From assembly GCA_963691705.1 (NCBI GenBank), contig OY829545.1:11349444-11413443 (forward strand): DNA of 64,000 nt, in the 5' to 3' direction. Positions 25,401 through 36,050 of the stretch are shown one piece after another (within the stretch, counting starts at the first letter, position 1; every line of letters starts with the position of its first letter). The position numbers and the translations under genes were made by a program. The notes under the pieces were generated by a model. That model saw only the letters and a list, made by a program, of their open reading frames with translations. It did no database searches and was not told the DNA's origin. Origin of the DNA: Viola odorata. Lineage: Eukaryota; Streptophyta; Magnoliopsida; Malpighiales; Violaceae.

Positions 25401-25731
25401 CGACGGGCCGCCTGGGATCCCTCCCGCCGGATACGATCTCCTTCCAGACCTCGTCGACGGACTTGGCGTTGGCGTCGGAGGGTGAGTCTTGGTCGGGGCG
25501 TGGGAGGGACGCGCCTGGAAAAGGGGGCGCGTGGGGGTCAGGGGAGGAGTAGATGTTCTTCAAGAGGTCGTCCATGTTGAGGGAGGAAGGGTCGGAGGAG
25601 AGGACGTGGTTGTGGTTTTGTAGATCGGAGATGAGGGTGGAGAGGGAAGGGCATAAGGATTGTTGACGTGGCAGATCGGGATTGGCGTTTGACGTGGTCG
25701 CCATCACCTTGGACGACGGCATCATGATCAT
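22499..25731 (-). CDS. Group-A bZIP transcription factor (ABI5/GBF4-like)
   Basis: Four exons, all in phase 0: 25045-25731, 24762-24833, 24449-24478, 22499-22582; 873 nt, 290 aa. Group-A landmarks appear in order: an N-terminal RQQS site, 'NMDDLLKNIY', 'KSVDEVWKEIV', 'GMTLEDFLTKAG', then the basic region 'KNRESAARSRERKQ' (N-x7-R spacing intact) and a leucine zipper built from 'VELESLVTQLEEE' and 'ARLLREEAELNKER'. The C-terminus RRVHSVQW matches the family's conserved phospho-site end. Members bind ABRE/G-box elements in ABA and seed responses. The layout is closest to GBF4/bZIP15-type proteins. The last intron is long (about 1.87 kb). Homology of the motifs is clear; the exact orthologue is not settled. 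Confidence 0.92.
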
Positions 25732-25786
25732 AACCAGGACCGAGAAAACCGCACCGAAATTCTAGCTGATCAGGTGGTTAATGTAA

Positions 25787-25797
25787 TTTTTATATAT
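25787..25797 (-). promoter_or_regulatory. TATA-like box of the bZIP gene
   Basis: Reads ATATATAAAAA on the minus strand, about 55-65 bases before the start codon at 25731. That is close for a TATA box, so the leader would be short. Confidence 0.45.
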
Positions 25798-26099
25798 TTA
25801 TTTTGCTTCAAAGTGGAGAGAAAAAAGACTAAAATTGTATGCTTAGAGAATACGAAGGATAATAGGCGGGGAAAAGCACCAGTTGGGATGAGAATTTGAG
25901 GTAGAAGAAGAAGACGACGGCATCGACGTTAATAAGCGGAGGAGGGTAGTTTGGCCAATTAGCGTCCCAACGGTATTCACTAGCATTTACGGTCTAAACG
26001 GTGCGTATCGCCCATGTGGATGCGTACATAAATGTAATCTGATCCTAAAGGAAGGAAGGAGAAGAAGTCAGCATTTACGGTCTAAACGGTGCGTATCAT

Positions 26100-26107
26100 C
26101 CACGTGG
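26100..26107. promoter_or_regulatory. G-box / ABRE-type palindrome CCACGTGG
   Basis: A perfect CACGTG core about 370 bases upstream of the bZIP start codon. The equivalent site in the other tandem copy (about 26012-26019) is CCATGTGG and lacks the core. Group-A bZIPs bind such sites, so autoregulation is conceivable but not shown. Confidence 0.5.
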
Positions 26108-26120
26108 ATGCGTACATAAA

Positions 26121-26497
26121 AGACTAATAGTTTAAAACACCCCTGTACTAACCGCGAAAAATAAATTCCTCTCCCGAACTTCAAAAACGCTAATACACCT
26201 CCCCTGGACTATTGTTTTCAGGCAAAAAGTCCCTTCAATGCACATTTTTACAATTTTAAAAAAATTCTAAATTTTTTTTAAAAAATGTAAAAATTCTAAA
26301 AAAAATGTAATTAACCTAAAAATCAAGAAATATTATAAAAAATTCCAAAAAATCACAAAAAAATGTAATTAATTATGGACAGAAGGGGCTAATTGTACGG
26401 TCAACGTAGTTCAGAAGAGGTGTATTAGCGTTTTTAAAGTTCGGGGGAGGAGTTTGTTTTTCGCGGTTAGTACAGGAGTGTTTTAAGTTATTACCCC
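26121..26497. mobile_element. Foldback MITE (377 bp) with 8-bp target duplication
   Basis: Long inverted ends: AGACTAATAGTTTAAAACAC at left against GGGGTAATAACTTAAAACAC from the right end, continuing in parallel for about 90 bases. TACATAAA flanks it on both sides (26113-26120 and 26498-26505). The intact tandem copy at 25982-26048 shows the empty site. The interior has AT-rich 'aaaaaaatgtaattaa' units like those in the 8526-9732 element. Either hAT-like (8-bp duplication) or MULE-like. Confidence 0.85.
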
Positions 26498-26521
26498 TAC
26501 ATAAATGTAATCTGATCCTAA

Positions 26522-29500
26522 GATATAATTATTAAATTATTTTATTCTAATTAATTAAACACTGGTTAAAAATTAACATTATAAGTTAATTAAATACATT
26601 TTCTGTAGTCAACCATAATAATTTTAAGGCTTCTTCTATTTTATCTTTGTAACACTTACTACACACGTTTCATTAAGCAAGACAAGAAGAAAAAAACAAC
26701 TAGAATTTGGAGTTTTATATTTTACTACTATAAGGCTTTGTCACTTTACGTGTGCAACTTTACTTCTTGGAATTTAGTTGGCTTTAGTTTCCACTTTCCA
26801 GTCCCTTCCTCATGTCGGTACCACAAGCAGACATGTCCTTGTTCCCTTCTTTTTTTCTCTCTTCAAATCAAATGAGTATATTTTCAATTCAAGCCCGAGT
26901 GCTTTGACAAAGGCAGCATGACCCAATAGTCAAGTTTTCCACGATAGATGAGGGGAAAGGAAAATCATGAATATGTATATTATCAGTGAAAGAATCTGAA
27001 GCTGCAAATTGATACCAAAACTCTAATGAAGATGTGGTCGCAGATCTAATGAGTAGGAAATAATTGACCTAAGGCTTCTGTGTAGTCTGTCCGGCTCTCT
27101 GAAAAATTATGAACAGGACATCACTCTCTATAATGCTGTTTTCTGTAGGATCAACTGCTCTAAGACAAGATACATGCAAAACCAAAGTGAGAATTGACTA
27201 CACAAAAACTAATGCTACAAAACAACAAAATGAGGGTAAGTTAATGGAATCACACCACAGTTATACTGACCAAAAAACATACCAGTTTCGTAGCATTGTT
27301 CAGTGAAAGGAAAAGTAGAGCAACTACTTCTTTTCTTGCAGAAAGTGAGGATACATACAAGCCCAGACACCAGATACAGCTTCAGGGTGGTCAAACATCA
27401 GAACAAACCATGCGGCCCCTTGGTGGCTTCAGTAATAGGAAGATCCTAGAGAAAACAGCAGGAAACGACAGAAAATACTGGTAAAAAATGTTGTAACAAT
27501 AGCATCACCTTCAAACAAATACAGCATATTCCTATGCAAAAGCAACTTAACAGTTCCAGTATAGCATGATGAGGAAACAATAATATAGATGACTTCAAAA
27601 AAAGGAGATAGCGATGGACATATAACACTTAACAAACCCCAAACTAGCAAAATACACTTTTGATAGACTCAAGCCACAATAAAGGATGGAATCGATTACC
27701 CAAGAGGCAAGTTATGATAGTGACTTGCAACTGAGAATGTATATTCGATAATCCTAATAACCATAGAAGGTAGAATATAACATCTCTATGGCCTCTATGC
27801 ACAAATTTGTCTAACTTTTTAGATCTAAACAACAATTCACCACAACAAGAAATCCTAATAAAAAAAACTCGAGTGAAAGTGCAAAGGCCCCACAGAAGAG
27901 AGGAACTAACTCAATGGTTGAGAAATTGCGTAGTAAGATTGTTCGTCTCAGGAGGAAGGTTAACTGCAGAAATTGTTGTAACTAAAGCCAAGAACAAATT
28001 AAGTTCCTCAAATTTTCTAAAGAAGCAGGGGTAGTACCCGTTAGTTTATTAAATAATAAGTTTAAGGATGTGAGGGATCGTGTCAAGTTTCCTGTAGAAG
28101 ATGTTATCCTGCCAGGGAGATGGTTTGTAGGTCACAGCAAGACCTGAGAAAAGTGTCAAGTTAATACTAATTTTTCCTCCAAAAGATTCATGCTTAACCA
28201 GAGCAAATCAATTACATATATACCTAATACTGTCAAGTTAATACCATCCCATAGGTCGATGAAAACTTCAATACCTGAGAATAAAAATATATAAGCCATC
28301 AACAGTAAATATTTACCGTAATATCATGGATTGATCAACAGCAACCAATCTTATTATGCAACATGCTTCAATGGTCGGTCTCTAAAACGAAGTATTTTGC
28401 CGCACAAATGGGTAAATGAAGATCTGGTCTGTCGTGTAGCATGGCTTCTTCACCACTCTCAGACTAATGGGATACCATCAACTTTCTTTTGTGGAGTTTG
28501 TTCTTATCCCGACCCAGAGGCGGTTGACAGCCACACCGATTAGCAAGAAAATGTTTGGAGGATAAATGTCCTATCCATTTCAGAATTTTTCTTCTGCAAA
28601 GGACGTTGAAGGATGCAATAGAGTTCTTAGTTGACAATTATGCCTTTTCTTCCCATCTGATCTGCCAATCAGTGTGAAGCATCACCAAGTAATTAGGTTT
28701 ACTGAAGTATACAAGAAGCCACTTTTACAGGTCACAAATCAAGGTCAAAAAAGATAACTAAGCAACTTGCAAGGATGTATGAAGCATTACAAACGTTTTT
28801 TGCTGTTCTTCAAAAGGGAAGCATTACAGGTCCATACTCACACCTAACAAACGCTTAAGGTAGCAGAATGCAATGAGGTCCAACACCTGTACTCCCATCA
28901 TTAATAGCTAGGATGGTATAGCAAAACAGGTAAGTGTGAGCATTTCATGAAGTGAAAACACAAAATAACCTTCCATATTAAGAATTTAATTGGTCCTAGT
29001 GCCTCAGCATGTAATTGATGGGACCCTAGAAAACACACAAAAGGTAACTGTTGGGCCATTGAGAACTCCTAGTCCAATAATCAGGAATGTATATTTATGA
29101 CACTGAAAGGACCATCCATAATCAACCACAGATCAGATTCTACCTACTGGCACCGCTTCAGAAATAAATATTGAAAAAGAATTGTCAGCGAGTAAATCAC
29201 AGAACAGATGTATATTTATCAAGTACAATAAGGTGATCTAAAATCATATGAAGTGGTTCAGGCATTCATGACTTAGTTCCTTGCCAGGGCTTTCACTTAT
29301 TCATGAAATAGATGTGAGGCAACATATACTCATATATGACAGACACATACTGTACTACTTGAGTTGTAGATTCTCAAAGGACATAACCAAGCAATGGCAT
29401 CAGGGGAACAAATGAAAGCTAGTATTGCTTGAGTCAGAATCTTTGCCCATTATCCACCTCACTCCAGGGTTGCAATCTCCTGATAAGAAAGGAATGTGCA

Positions 29501-29900
29501 GGACAGATACTGAACACATAAGAGAATGAAACGTTCAAAAATTCTTTCCTATCACCATCTAATTAGGGATAATAGCTTCCTCCAATTACAAGTGTCAATA
29601 CTGGTAGCTTCAAATGTTTGAATGGTATTTTGACAAATAAGGCAGTTCAAACAATGAAAAAACTTTTGTAGATCGTGGGTATATTTTACATCTAAAATAG
29701 AATGGTTTCAAGCATACGATTCTCTGAGAAAAAAACTGAAGAGGGTGCTTGCAGAAGAAAGGGAAATAGAAGTTGCGAAACAAAATAAAATAATTAGGAA
29801 TGACCAAAAGATAAAAGAAAAAAAAAAAGAGGAAAAGGAGAATTATGTACAGAGTAAAAAGTCAAAAAAATCATAAAACAAAACTAATTCCATGCTTCAG
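26522..29900. other. Intergenic DNA without a recognisable gene
   Basis: Moderate AT content with many short open frames on both strands, none matching a family I know. A possible acceptor followed by a short open stretch ending near 28055 (minus) was seen but could not be built into a gene. One block (27242-27385) is repeated at 34836-34960. Confidence 0.35.
27242..27385. repeat. Dispersed duplicate block, copy 1
   Basis: Shares 'atcacaccacagttata', 'aaaagtagagcaacta' and 'cttttcttgcagaaa' in the same order with 34836-34960. The identity pattern suggests a duplicated non-coding segment or an unrecognised repeat. Confidence 0.6.
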
Positions 29901-29902
29901 AA

Positions 29903-31260
29903 ATAAAATATACATATATGTATCTATTTATGTACGTATGCATCAAGCTCTATAGGATGATCTCAGAACTTGGGAACTGCATCAGGCATACTTAGTAGAG
30001 TTCCTTGGCAAGGAAATACAGTTTATTCCGAAATGGGGCGTGGGACAACGTATCAACAGTGGCATGCCATAGAGCTTGATTCACGTACTTAAAACAAGAT
30101 AATCAAGAAAGTAATGCAAGGGGAAAAGGTAATGAAAATGAGTTTATGAAAATAAAATATTACAAGAAAAAGAGTCAACTCATAAAACAGAATATAAATA
30201 TAAAATAAAATATACATATATGTATCTATTTATGTACGTATGAATCAAGCTCTATATGATGATCTCGGAACCTGGGAAGTGCATCAGGCATGCATGGTAG
30301 AGTTCCTTGGCAAGGAACTACAGTTTATTCCGAAATGGGGCGTGGGACAACGTATCAACAGTGGCATGCCATAGAGCTTGATTCACGTACTTAAAACAAG
30401 ATAATCAAGAAGTAATGCAAGGGCAAAAGGTAATGAAAATGAGTTTATGAAAATAAAATATTACAAGAAAAAGAGTCAACTCATGAAACAGAATATAAAC
30501 ATAAAATAAAATATACATGTATCTATTTATGTACGTATGAATCAAGCTCTATAGGATGATCTCGAAACCTGGGAAGTGCATCAGGCATACTTAGTAGAGT
30601 TCCAAGGAACTACAGTCTATTCACGAAATGGGGTGCGGGACAATGTATTAACAGTGGCGTTCTATAGAACTTGAAAGTTAGAGTAGGATAAATATCAATA
30701 ACTTGACAGAATATTAACATTTTCCATCTCCATCCCAAGAGCAAGGATACTAGTTGCCACAGATGCCCAAGGTTTTTATAGTTTTATGGAACAAAATAAA
30801 TGATTTATGATCACCAGAAAAGAAAGTAGTAAAAAAAGTATAGCAACTGTTATGGAAAGTGAAGAGTGAAAAGAAAAAAACAACCTAAAAGACAAAATTA
30901 ATGGAAACTTCACAAGTGATAAGTAATGATTTTATGAAAACAAAATATCAGAAGTACAGGAATCAACTCATGAAACAGACTAAAAAATAAATTATACATA
31001 TATGTATCTATTTATGTATGGTGCAAAAACAAGATAATCAGGAAATTAGCACAAGGTAAAAGTAACAAACTGTTTTCAGTTCTTAAAGAGTTTATGTGAA
31101 ACTGTATCAATAACCCTTAAGAGAATATAACATTTTCCCTTTGACATCAATATCCCTTGATCATAAGAGCAAGAAAACAAGTTCGCCAAAGGTGCCAAAA
31201 GCCCCAAAATTTGTTTAGTTTAAGAGTGGAGCATTCATAAAGAAAGCCAGCATAAAAAAA
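29903..31260. repeat. Tandem repeat array with a unit of about 302 bp
   Basis: Unit starts are marked by 'tatgtatctatttatgta' at about 29917, 30219, 30517 and 31003. The first three are spaced about 300 bases and share long blocks such as 'cgtgggacaacgtatcaaca' and 'gagtttatgaaaataaaata'. The fourth follows after about 480 bases because a non-homologous block intervenes, and related sequence to that block recurs near 31080-31200. No open frame is conserved between units. Confidence 0.85.
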
Positions 31261-31539
31261 CTAAAGTAATAGTATAACAGTAAGAGATTCTTAACTTTTG
31301 CTTCTCGGCATCACGAAAAATCAAAACAAAATCAAAATCAAAGCCGTTCAGGTAACAAAGATAACAAATGTATCAAAACTGTATTAACAGTGTGGGACAA
31401 AATAGATGAATCGCTAAGTAACATAATACCGAACTCATAACTCGTTGAATAAACGAAAACCTAATTTCGTGAGATCCGAGTTTATTCAAAATACAGACCC
31501 ACCCATAAGTTTGAAAATAGTAACCTTATTATTTTTTTT

Positions 31540-32200
31540 AATCAGCAGAAAGATATATTAAATTGAATTGTCATGAAGAACATGACTGAAGTTTACAAGA
31601 CACCGCTTCAGAAGCAGTGCAACAGACGCTCTCATAAACAAACGAAGCCCCAAAGAAAGGGCAAAGGACTGACTCCCTAGCCCACTATTGGACCTGACTC
31701 CTCAACAACCTACATCTGAGAAACACCGAGCTTGGGTTCACCGATTGAGTAACCATGCCGGGGATTGAAGAACATCGGACATACTGTAGGCGAACCCGTT
31801 GTCCTTACTTTTCAACCACCAATGCCACAACGAATAAATCATATTAATACATCTCGAATCATTGTATTCCGTTTGTCTGAACACCACTTCGTTGCGAGTC
31901 TTCCATATGGTCCAAATAACCGCATAAAATAGGATTTTCCAAGCCCTACCGGTCTGCTTGTCTGTACATGGTAAATAATTTCCCCACGTTCGCCACATGT
32001 CCGAAAGATTTTGAGGCTGACACCAAACCACCTGAAGCCAACGCATGATAAACTCCCAAATACCCGAAGCTACCTCACAACGCAAGAAAAGGTGAGTAAC
32101 ATTCTCCGGTTCCCTGTTGCACATTGGGAGTTTATCATGCGTTGGTCTTATTTGCAATCGAAATTTCGCCAACAATCATTGCCCACACCTTCCTTGTAAC
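31540..32200 (-). mobile_element. LINE remnant with reverse-transcriptase zinc-binding region
   Basis: The minus-strand frame 31738-32175 reads 'PMCNREPENVTHLFLRCEVA' followed by 'GIWEFIMRW', the zf-RVT Cys/His pattern found downstream of plant LINE reverse transcriptases. It ends in a normal tail ('KILFYAVIWTIWKTRNEVVF'). No reverse-transcriptase core is present, so the element is 5'-truncated. It contains an unusual internal inverted repeat (32038-32059 and 32124-32145). Confidence 0.8.
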
Positions 32201-32239
32201 GAAACGAGCAATCCAAGATTTATAGGACTCTGATAATTA

Positions 32240-32459
32240 CTCCCTCCGTCCTTTAAATGTTGACATTTACTGTTCATGCACGCATATCGAGGAAACCAGA
32301 TGACGCACTATTTGACCTCAAAAAATTCCGTACTTTTTTTCTAACATACGTTCGTCCGAGAAAAAAATCGGAATTTTTTGAGGTCAAATAGTGCGTCATC
32401 CGGCCTCCTCGATATGCGTGCACAAATAGTAAGAGTCAAACATTAAAGGATAGAGGGAG
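32240..32459. mobile_element. Stowaway-type MITE (220 bp)
   Basis: CTCCCTCCGTCCTTTAAATG at left and its near complement at right, flanked by TA (32238-32239 and 32460-32461). The hairpin interior 'gatgacgcactatttgacct' is shared with the copies at 4083, 51803 and 54640. Confidence 0.9.
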
Positions 32460-32654
32460 TACATTTTAAGAAACAGGCACCGTGAATTACCGATCGAAGG
32501 AAAGAAAAGAAGAAAAACTGCAGAAATTAATGGATATTAAAACCGGGAGGGATTAATCAAGAAAACGGAGCAGTCACCAAAATCAAAATGGATAGCACGA
32601 ATGCAAATAGAAGACGGCGAATGCGATACCGTAAAGATATTCCAGATTCAGAGA

Positions 32655-32750
32655 CTTACCTGTCGAAACCCTAGCAGCCGAACGAGAGAGAAGTCGTTGC
32701 CAGTTGCCAGTTGCCACAAGGGACGAGAGCGCCGGAGTCTAAGAAATCCG
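32655..32750 (-). other. Possible orphan leader exon
   Basis: On the minus strand a GC-richer block ends in 'gctagggtttcgacag|gtaagt', a very good plant leader exon followed by a consensus donor. No coding exon that could follow it was identified to the left, down to 26.5 kb. It could be the first exon of a non-coding or decayed gene. Confidence 0.3.
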
Positions 32751-32799
32751 CGGCTAATCACATTCTTCTTCTTCTTTTCTTTTTTTAAAATAGATATCC

Positions 32800-33305
32800 A
32801 AATAGATTAACTCTGCAGGTCCAAAAAGGGACGATGGCCTCGAGGCATTCCTCTAACCAAACATTTCCTAAACTAAAAATCAAAACCAATTGGTAACTCA
32901 TGCGCCCGGAACATTTGTGAAACGACTAATCTGCACAATGGAACAACTGTGAAAAGTAGAGGTCACCACCTCCTCCAGCACCAAAACCGTATAGCTTAAT
33001 GAGAAATCTCAGTCTGATTCAATGATGATCTTGTCACACCCCGTTGTCGAACCTGCGTTATGGCGTCTATTAGTGCCACTGCCTTCGTTGTTTGCGCCTG
33101 GGAGGTAAACTGCTACTGAGACAACCGACCCACCCCTCACATCTCGAGCTATAAATCCCAGACCAACTCCTATAGCCCTTTTTGCTGTGTTTATCTTTAC
33201 CACTCTTGTCGGGGGAGGCTGCCATTTCGGACACCAGGGCTCCTTGAAATCACTGTGGCGGAAGATCTTGTTATTCCTCAACGTCCATATAAACCATAGG
33301 ATTGG
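32800..33305 (-). mobile_element. LINE remnant with RNase H-like fragment
   Basis: The minus frame 33009-33281 contains 'WQPPPTRVVKINTAKRA' and 'GLGFIARDVRGGSVVSVAV', the start of the RNase H-like domain found at the 3' end of many plant LINE ORFs. It is short and followed by unrelated sequence. Since it lies upstream of the zf-RVT remnant in minus orientation, and the normal order is the reverse, the two are separate insertions. Confidence 0.7.
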
Positions 33306-35505
33306 CTAATCACATTCTTGTTCTTATATAATTATGAGAAAGACGGCTTATGTTATTAGGTATTTACAGTTTTACACTGCTGCTCCCTTTTTTATCATTA
33401 ATTTGTATTTGATTATATTTTTTAAGTTACTTCTAAATTACCAACGAGCTTAGAATCACCTTCTTTACATTCTTCGTGAATATTTCTCATAAGCCCTACA
33501 GTCTCAGTGTACTGTATTGATTATCTTGTACGGGCATAAACCCTAGTAGCAGTAGAAGTCGCTTAATCCCCGCACCAATCGAAGCCTCATATACTCATCT
33601 TCTATGCACATCATTAACTTATTTTCACTACTGCATATTAACGTATATGCACATCAATTACCCTAAATTTCAATTCTTGTTTGGATCAAGGTAATTATTA
33701 CTACCGCACTTCTAATATTTGGATTGCCATGGTCGTATATTATTTTTGTTTTTTGTTGTAAAATATTCCAGTTTAATTTCGAGTTATATTTTTATTTAAT
33801 TGCAGCTATGACTCGATTAACTTTAGTAAAAAAATACAGATTATTACAATTTTGTTGAAAAAATTAGAGATGCTAGAGATTTACTATGTACTCTTACTAT
33901 TTGCAATAATTTTAGCGCTACAATTATGTTATTTTTATGAAGTGTATGTGTAATAGTAATAAAATTACTTCTTGTTGTTATCAAAAACTAAAAATTAAGA
34001 CTATTAATAATTAATTTAAATTAAGGGTATAAAAGTATTTTTAACTACTTTTCTGGGAATTTTTAAAAGATTACCAAATAAAAAAATATAATTTTTGAGA
34101 AATTTACGAGTCAACCAAATAATGAAATGTAATTTTTCGAGAAATCACTCTTCTAGGAATAATTTTCCGAGAAAAGTTACATTTCATGGAGCAAGAACCA
34201 AACGCCACCATATAAGAGTGTTCAGGAAATCCCTGATATCAGATATTCTGCTTAGTCTGAAACTTGCGAATTGGTTTAGCTTCTTGGACCATTTACTTGG
34301 CTTGGAAGAAGCTGGCAGCAAATCAGGCGCATTATGTGTTGACTACTGATCGGGCAGTTCTTTCTACCAGTTACGTTATTTCAACTGAGTCTACTGGATC
34401 CTAAGCTACCCAATGCTGAAGCCACAAACAGGGGGATTAGGTCGACTTCAACTGTTCAAAAGTTTAATCTTTTGCTCTCTTTTTTCCCCTATTCTTGGCG
34501 ATGCAGGCGTTGGGATTCCTGTCCTGGTTGCTGCTTTCAACGCTACTTGTGTCTGCTGATTCCTTATCACCCTTCTCTCACTTTTCAACATCCTGTTTCC
34601 TAAGAAAAGTTTAATAGCAGGAATCAATCAGACATCAGCAGATTTGACAAACAGCATGTTTGATCGCGGCTCAAGATGGCTTAACCAAGACTTTATTTGC
34701 AACAACTTTATAAAGAAATTTAGAGCACCCCAAACCAAAGTCTTAGCACGGGAATTGATTTTAGTTTCCAGAAATGGTTAATGAATAAACTGACACCTTT
34801 TTTAGGTCCCTAGTAGTTAATAGGGTGAGTTTATAGGATCACACCGTAGTTATACCGACCTGAAAAACATACCATAGTCACACAGAAAAGTAGAGCAACT
34901 ACCTTCTTTTCTTACAGAAAATGAGGATGCATTCAAGTGCAGTCACCAGAGGGCAGCTCCAGGAAACAAAACTAGACTTCAAATTAATGACTTCAAGCTG
35001 ATGTCAGATGTTAAAATTCAGAAAAATAGATGTAAGAACAGAGTTCAAGAAGCAGTTTGTATCTTTCAAGACCTGTCATCACCAAATTAAGAACTGATAA
35101 GAACTGATGGGATTATTTAGCGTGAAAGGATAGCAAAGCTGTTGCCCAACTTATAAACCATTTAATCCCATTTAATGCATATGCCCAACGGCATAACCTG
35201 GAAACATAACCATTTAGCGTGAAAGAGAACTAGTAATCCAACAATTGCTAACAGACCCAAATGTTCTACATAAACAATAAATTATAGATAAATCAAAATA
35301 CCTATAGCATGACCCACCAAACCATATACTTATTATGAATTAATAGCGATCTCATGGTAAGGGCATGAGTGGTATTAATAATCATGACTCTATCAAGAAA
35401 TTAACACTAAACAAAATTTAAAAATTACCAAGGCATGATATTAACCTTAATGGTCCATTCCATTTACATTTCTAAGTCAATCTCTCCACATAGTTTCTTC
35501 CATTG
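33306..35505. other. AT-rich intergenic DNA
   Basis: No supportable gene. A 37-codon plus-strand frame at 34501-34614 starts with a signal-peptide-like run (LSWLLLSTLLVSA) but has no recognisable mature part. 34836-34960 is the second copy of the dispersed block. The last 100 bases are the promoter of the small FAS1 gene. Confidence 0.35.
34836..34960. repeat. Dispersed duplicate block, copy 2
   Basis: Partner of 27242-27385, same orientation, about 7.6 kb away. Several short indels separate the copies. Confidence 0.6.
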
Positions 35506-36015
35506 ATGGCTTCCAATCTTCTATTCATATTTTCCTTTCTAATCACCATTTGTATCCCGACACCAACCATTTGCGTCACAAATGATGCGCTTTCTTCTTT
35601 GTTCTCTCTTCTTCGCGCAAATGACCACACCTATTTTTCCATTGCCATTTCGAACTCGGAATTCCTTCTCGACCTCATCTTTCTCCCTTCATTCACTGTC
35701 CTTGCTCCTCCGGATTCCTATTTCAATACGGACTCGCCTATTCTCTCCTCTACCCTACTCCGCCACATCATCCCTTCCCGCTTGAATTTCCTCTCCTTAC
35801 AGGACAACATTACCCTCCCAACCATATTTCCCACTCGAAACTTGCATCTTACAATTATTAGGCACGACAATTCTTCTAATAAAGGCCAGACGACGACAAC
35901 GACCCTTCAAGTTGATGGTGTGGAGGTGGTCTTGCCTAACCTTTACTATTCAAGAGAAGTAATTGTTTATGAGTTGCAAAATCTCATTCCCTCCAGAAGC
36001 CCACATACAGATTAA
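35506..36015 (+). CDS. Small secreted FAS1 (fasciclin) domain protein
   Basis: 169 codons in one exon. The start is set at the ATG at 35506; the codon before it is TTG, not a start. A signal peptide covers about residues 1-24 (LLFIFSFLITICIPTPTICV). A single FAS1-like domain follows, with 'LPSFTVLAPPDSYF', 'LLRHIIPSRLNF' and 'LQVDGVEVVLPNLYYSREVI'. It resembles the N-terminal part of the gene at 57206 block for block, so they are paralogues. No proline-rich region or GPI-type tail is present. FAS1 proteins usually act at the cell wall or plasma membrane surface. A run of ATT repeats begins at the stop codon. Confidence 0.8.
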   Translation: MASNLLFIFSFLITICIPTPTICVTNDALSSLFSLLRANDHTYFSIAISNSEFLLDLIFLPSFTVLAPPDSYFNTDSPILSSTLLRHIIPSRLNFLSLQDNITLPTIFPTRNLHLTIIRHDNSSNKGQTTTTTLQVDGVEVVLPNLYYSREVIVYELQNLIPSRSPHTD

Positions 36016-36050
36016 TTATTATTATTATTATTATTATTATTATTTATTAT
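36016..36050. repeat. (ATT)n microsatellite
   Basis: About eleven ATT/TTA units directly after the stop codon of the small FAS1 gene. Confidence 0.9.

Larger units (their letters stand above)
25982..26521. repeat. Tandem promoter duplication upstream of the bZIP gene, second copy split by a MITE
   Basis: Copy 1 is 25982-26048 ('agcatttacggtctaaacgg' through 'aatctgatcctaa'). Copy 2 begins at 26070, is broken at 26120 and resumes at 26498-26521. The copies differ at a few positions, including the one that makes a G-box in copy 2. Confidence 0.85.

Noticed and set aside
25015..25485. 156-codon plus-strand frame opposite the bZIP exon
   Set aside because: Antisense shadow of the GC-rich bZIP first exon.
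29903..31260. CRISPR-like spaced repeat array
   Set aside because: Units are about 300 bp and homologous along their whole length, in a plant nuclear context. It is an ordinary tandem repeat.
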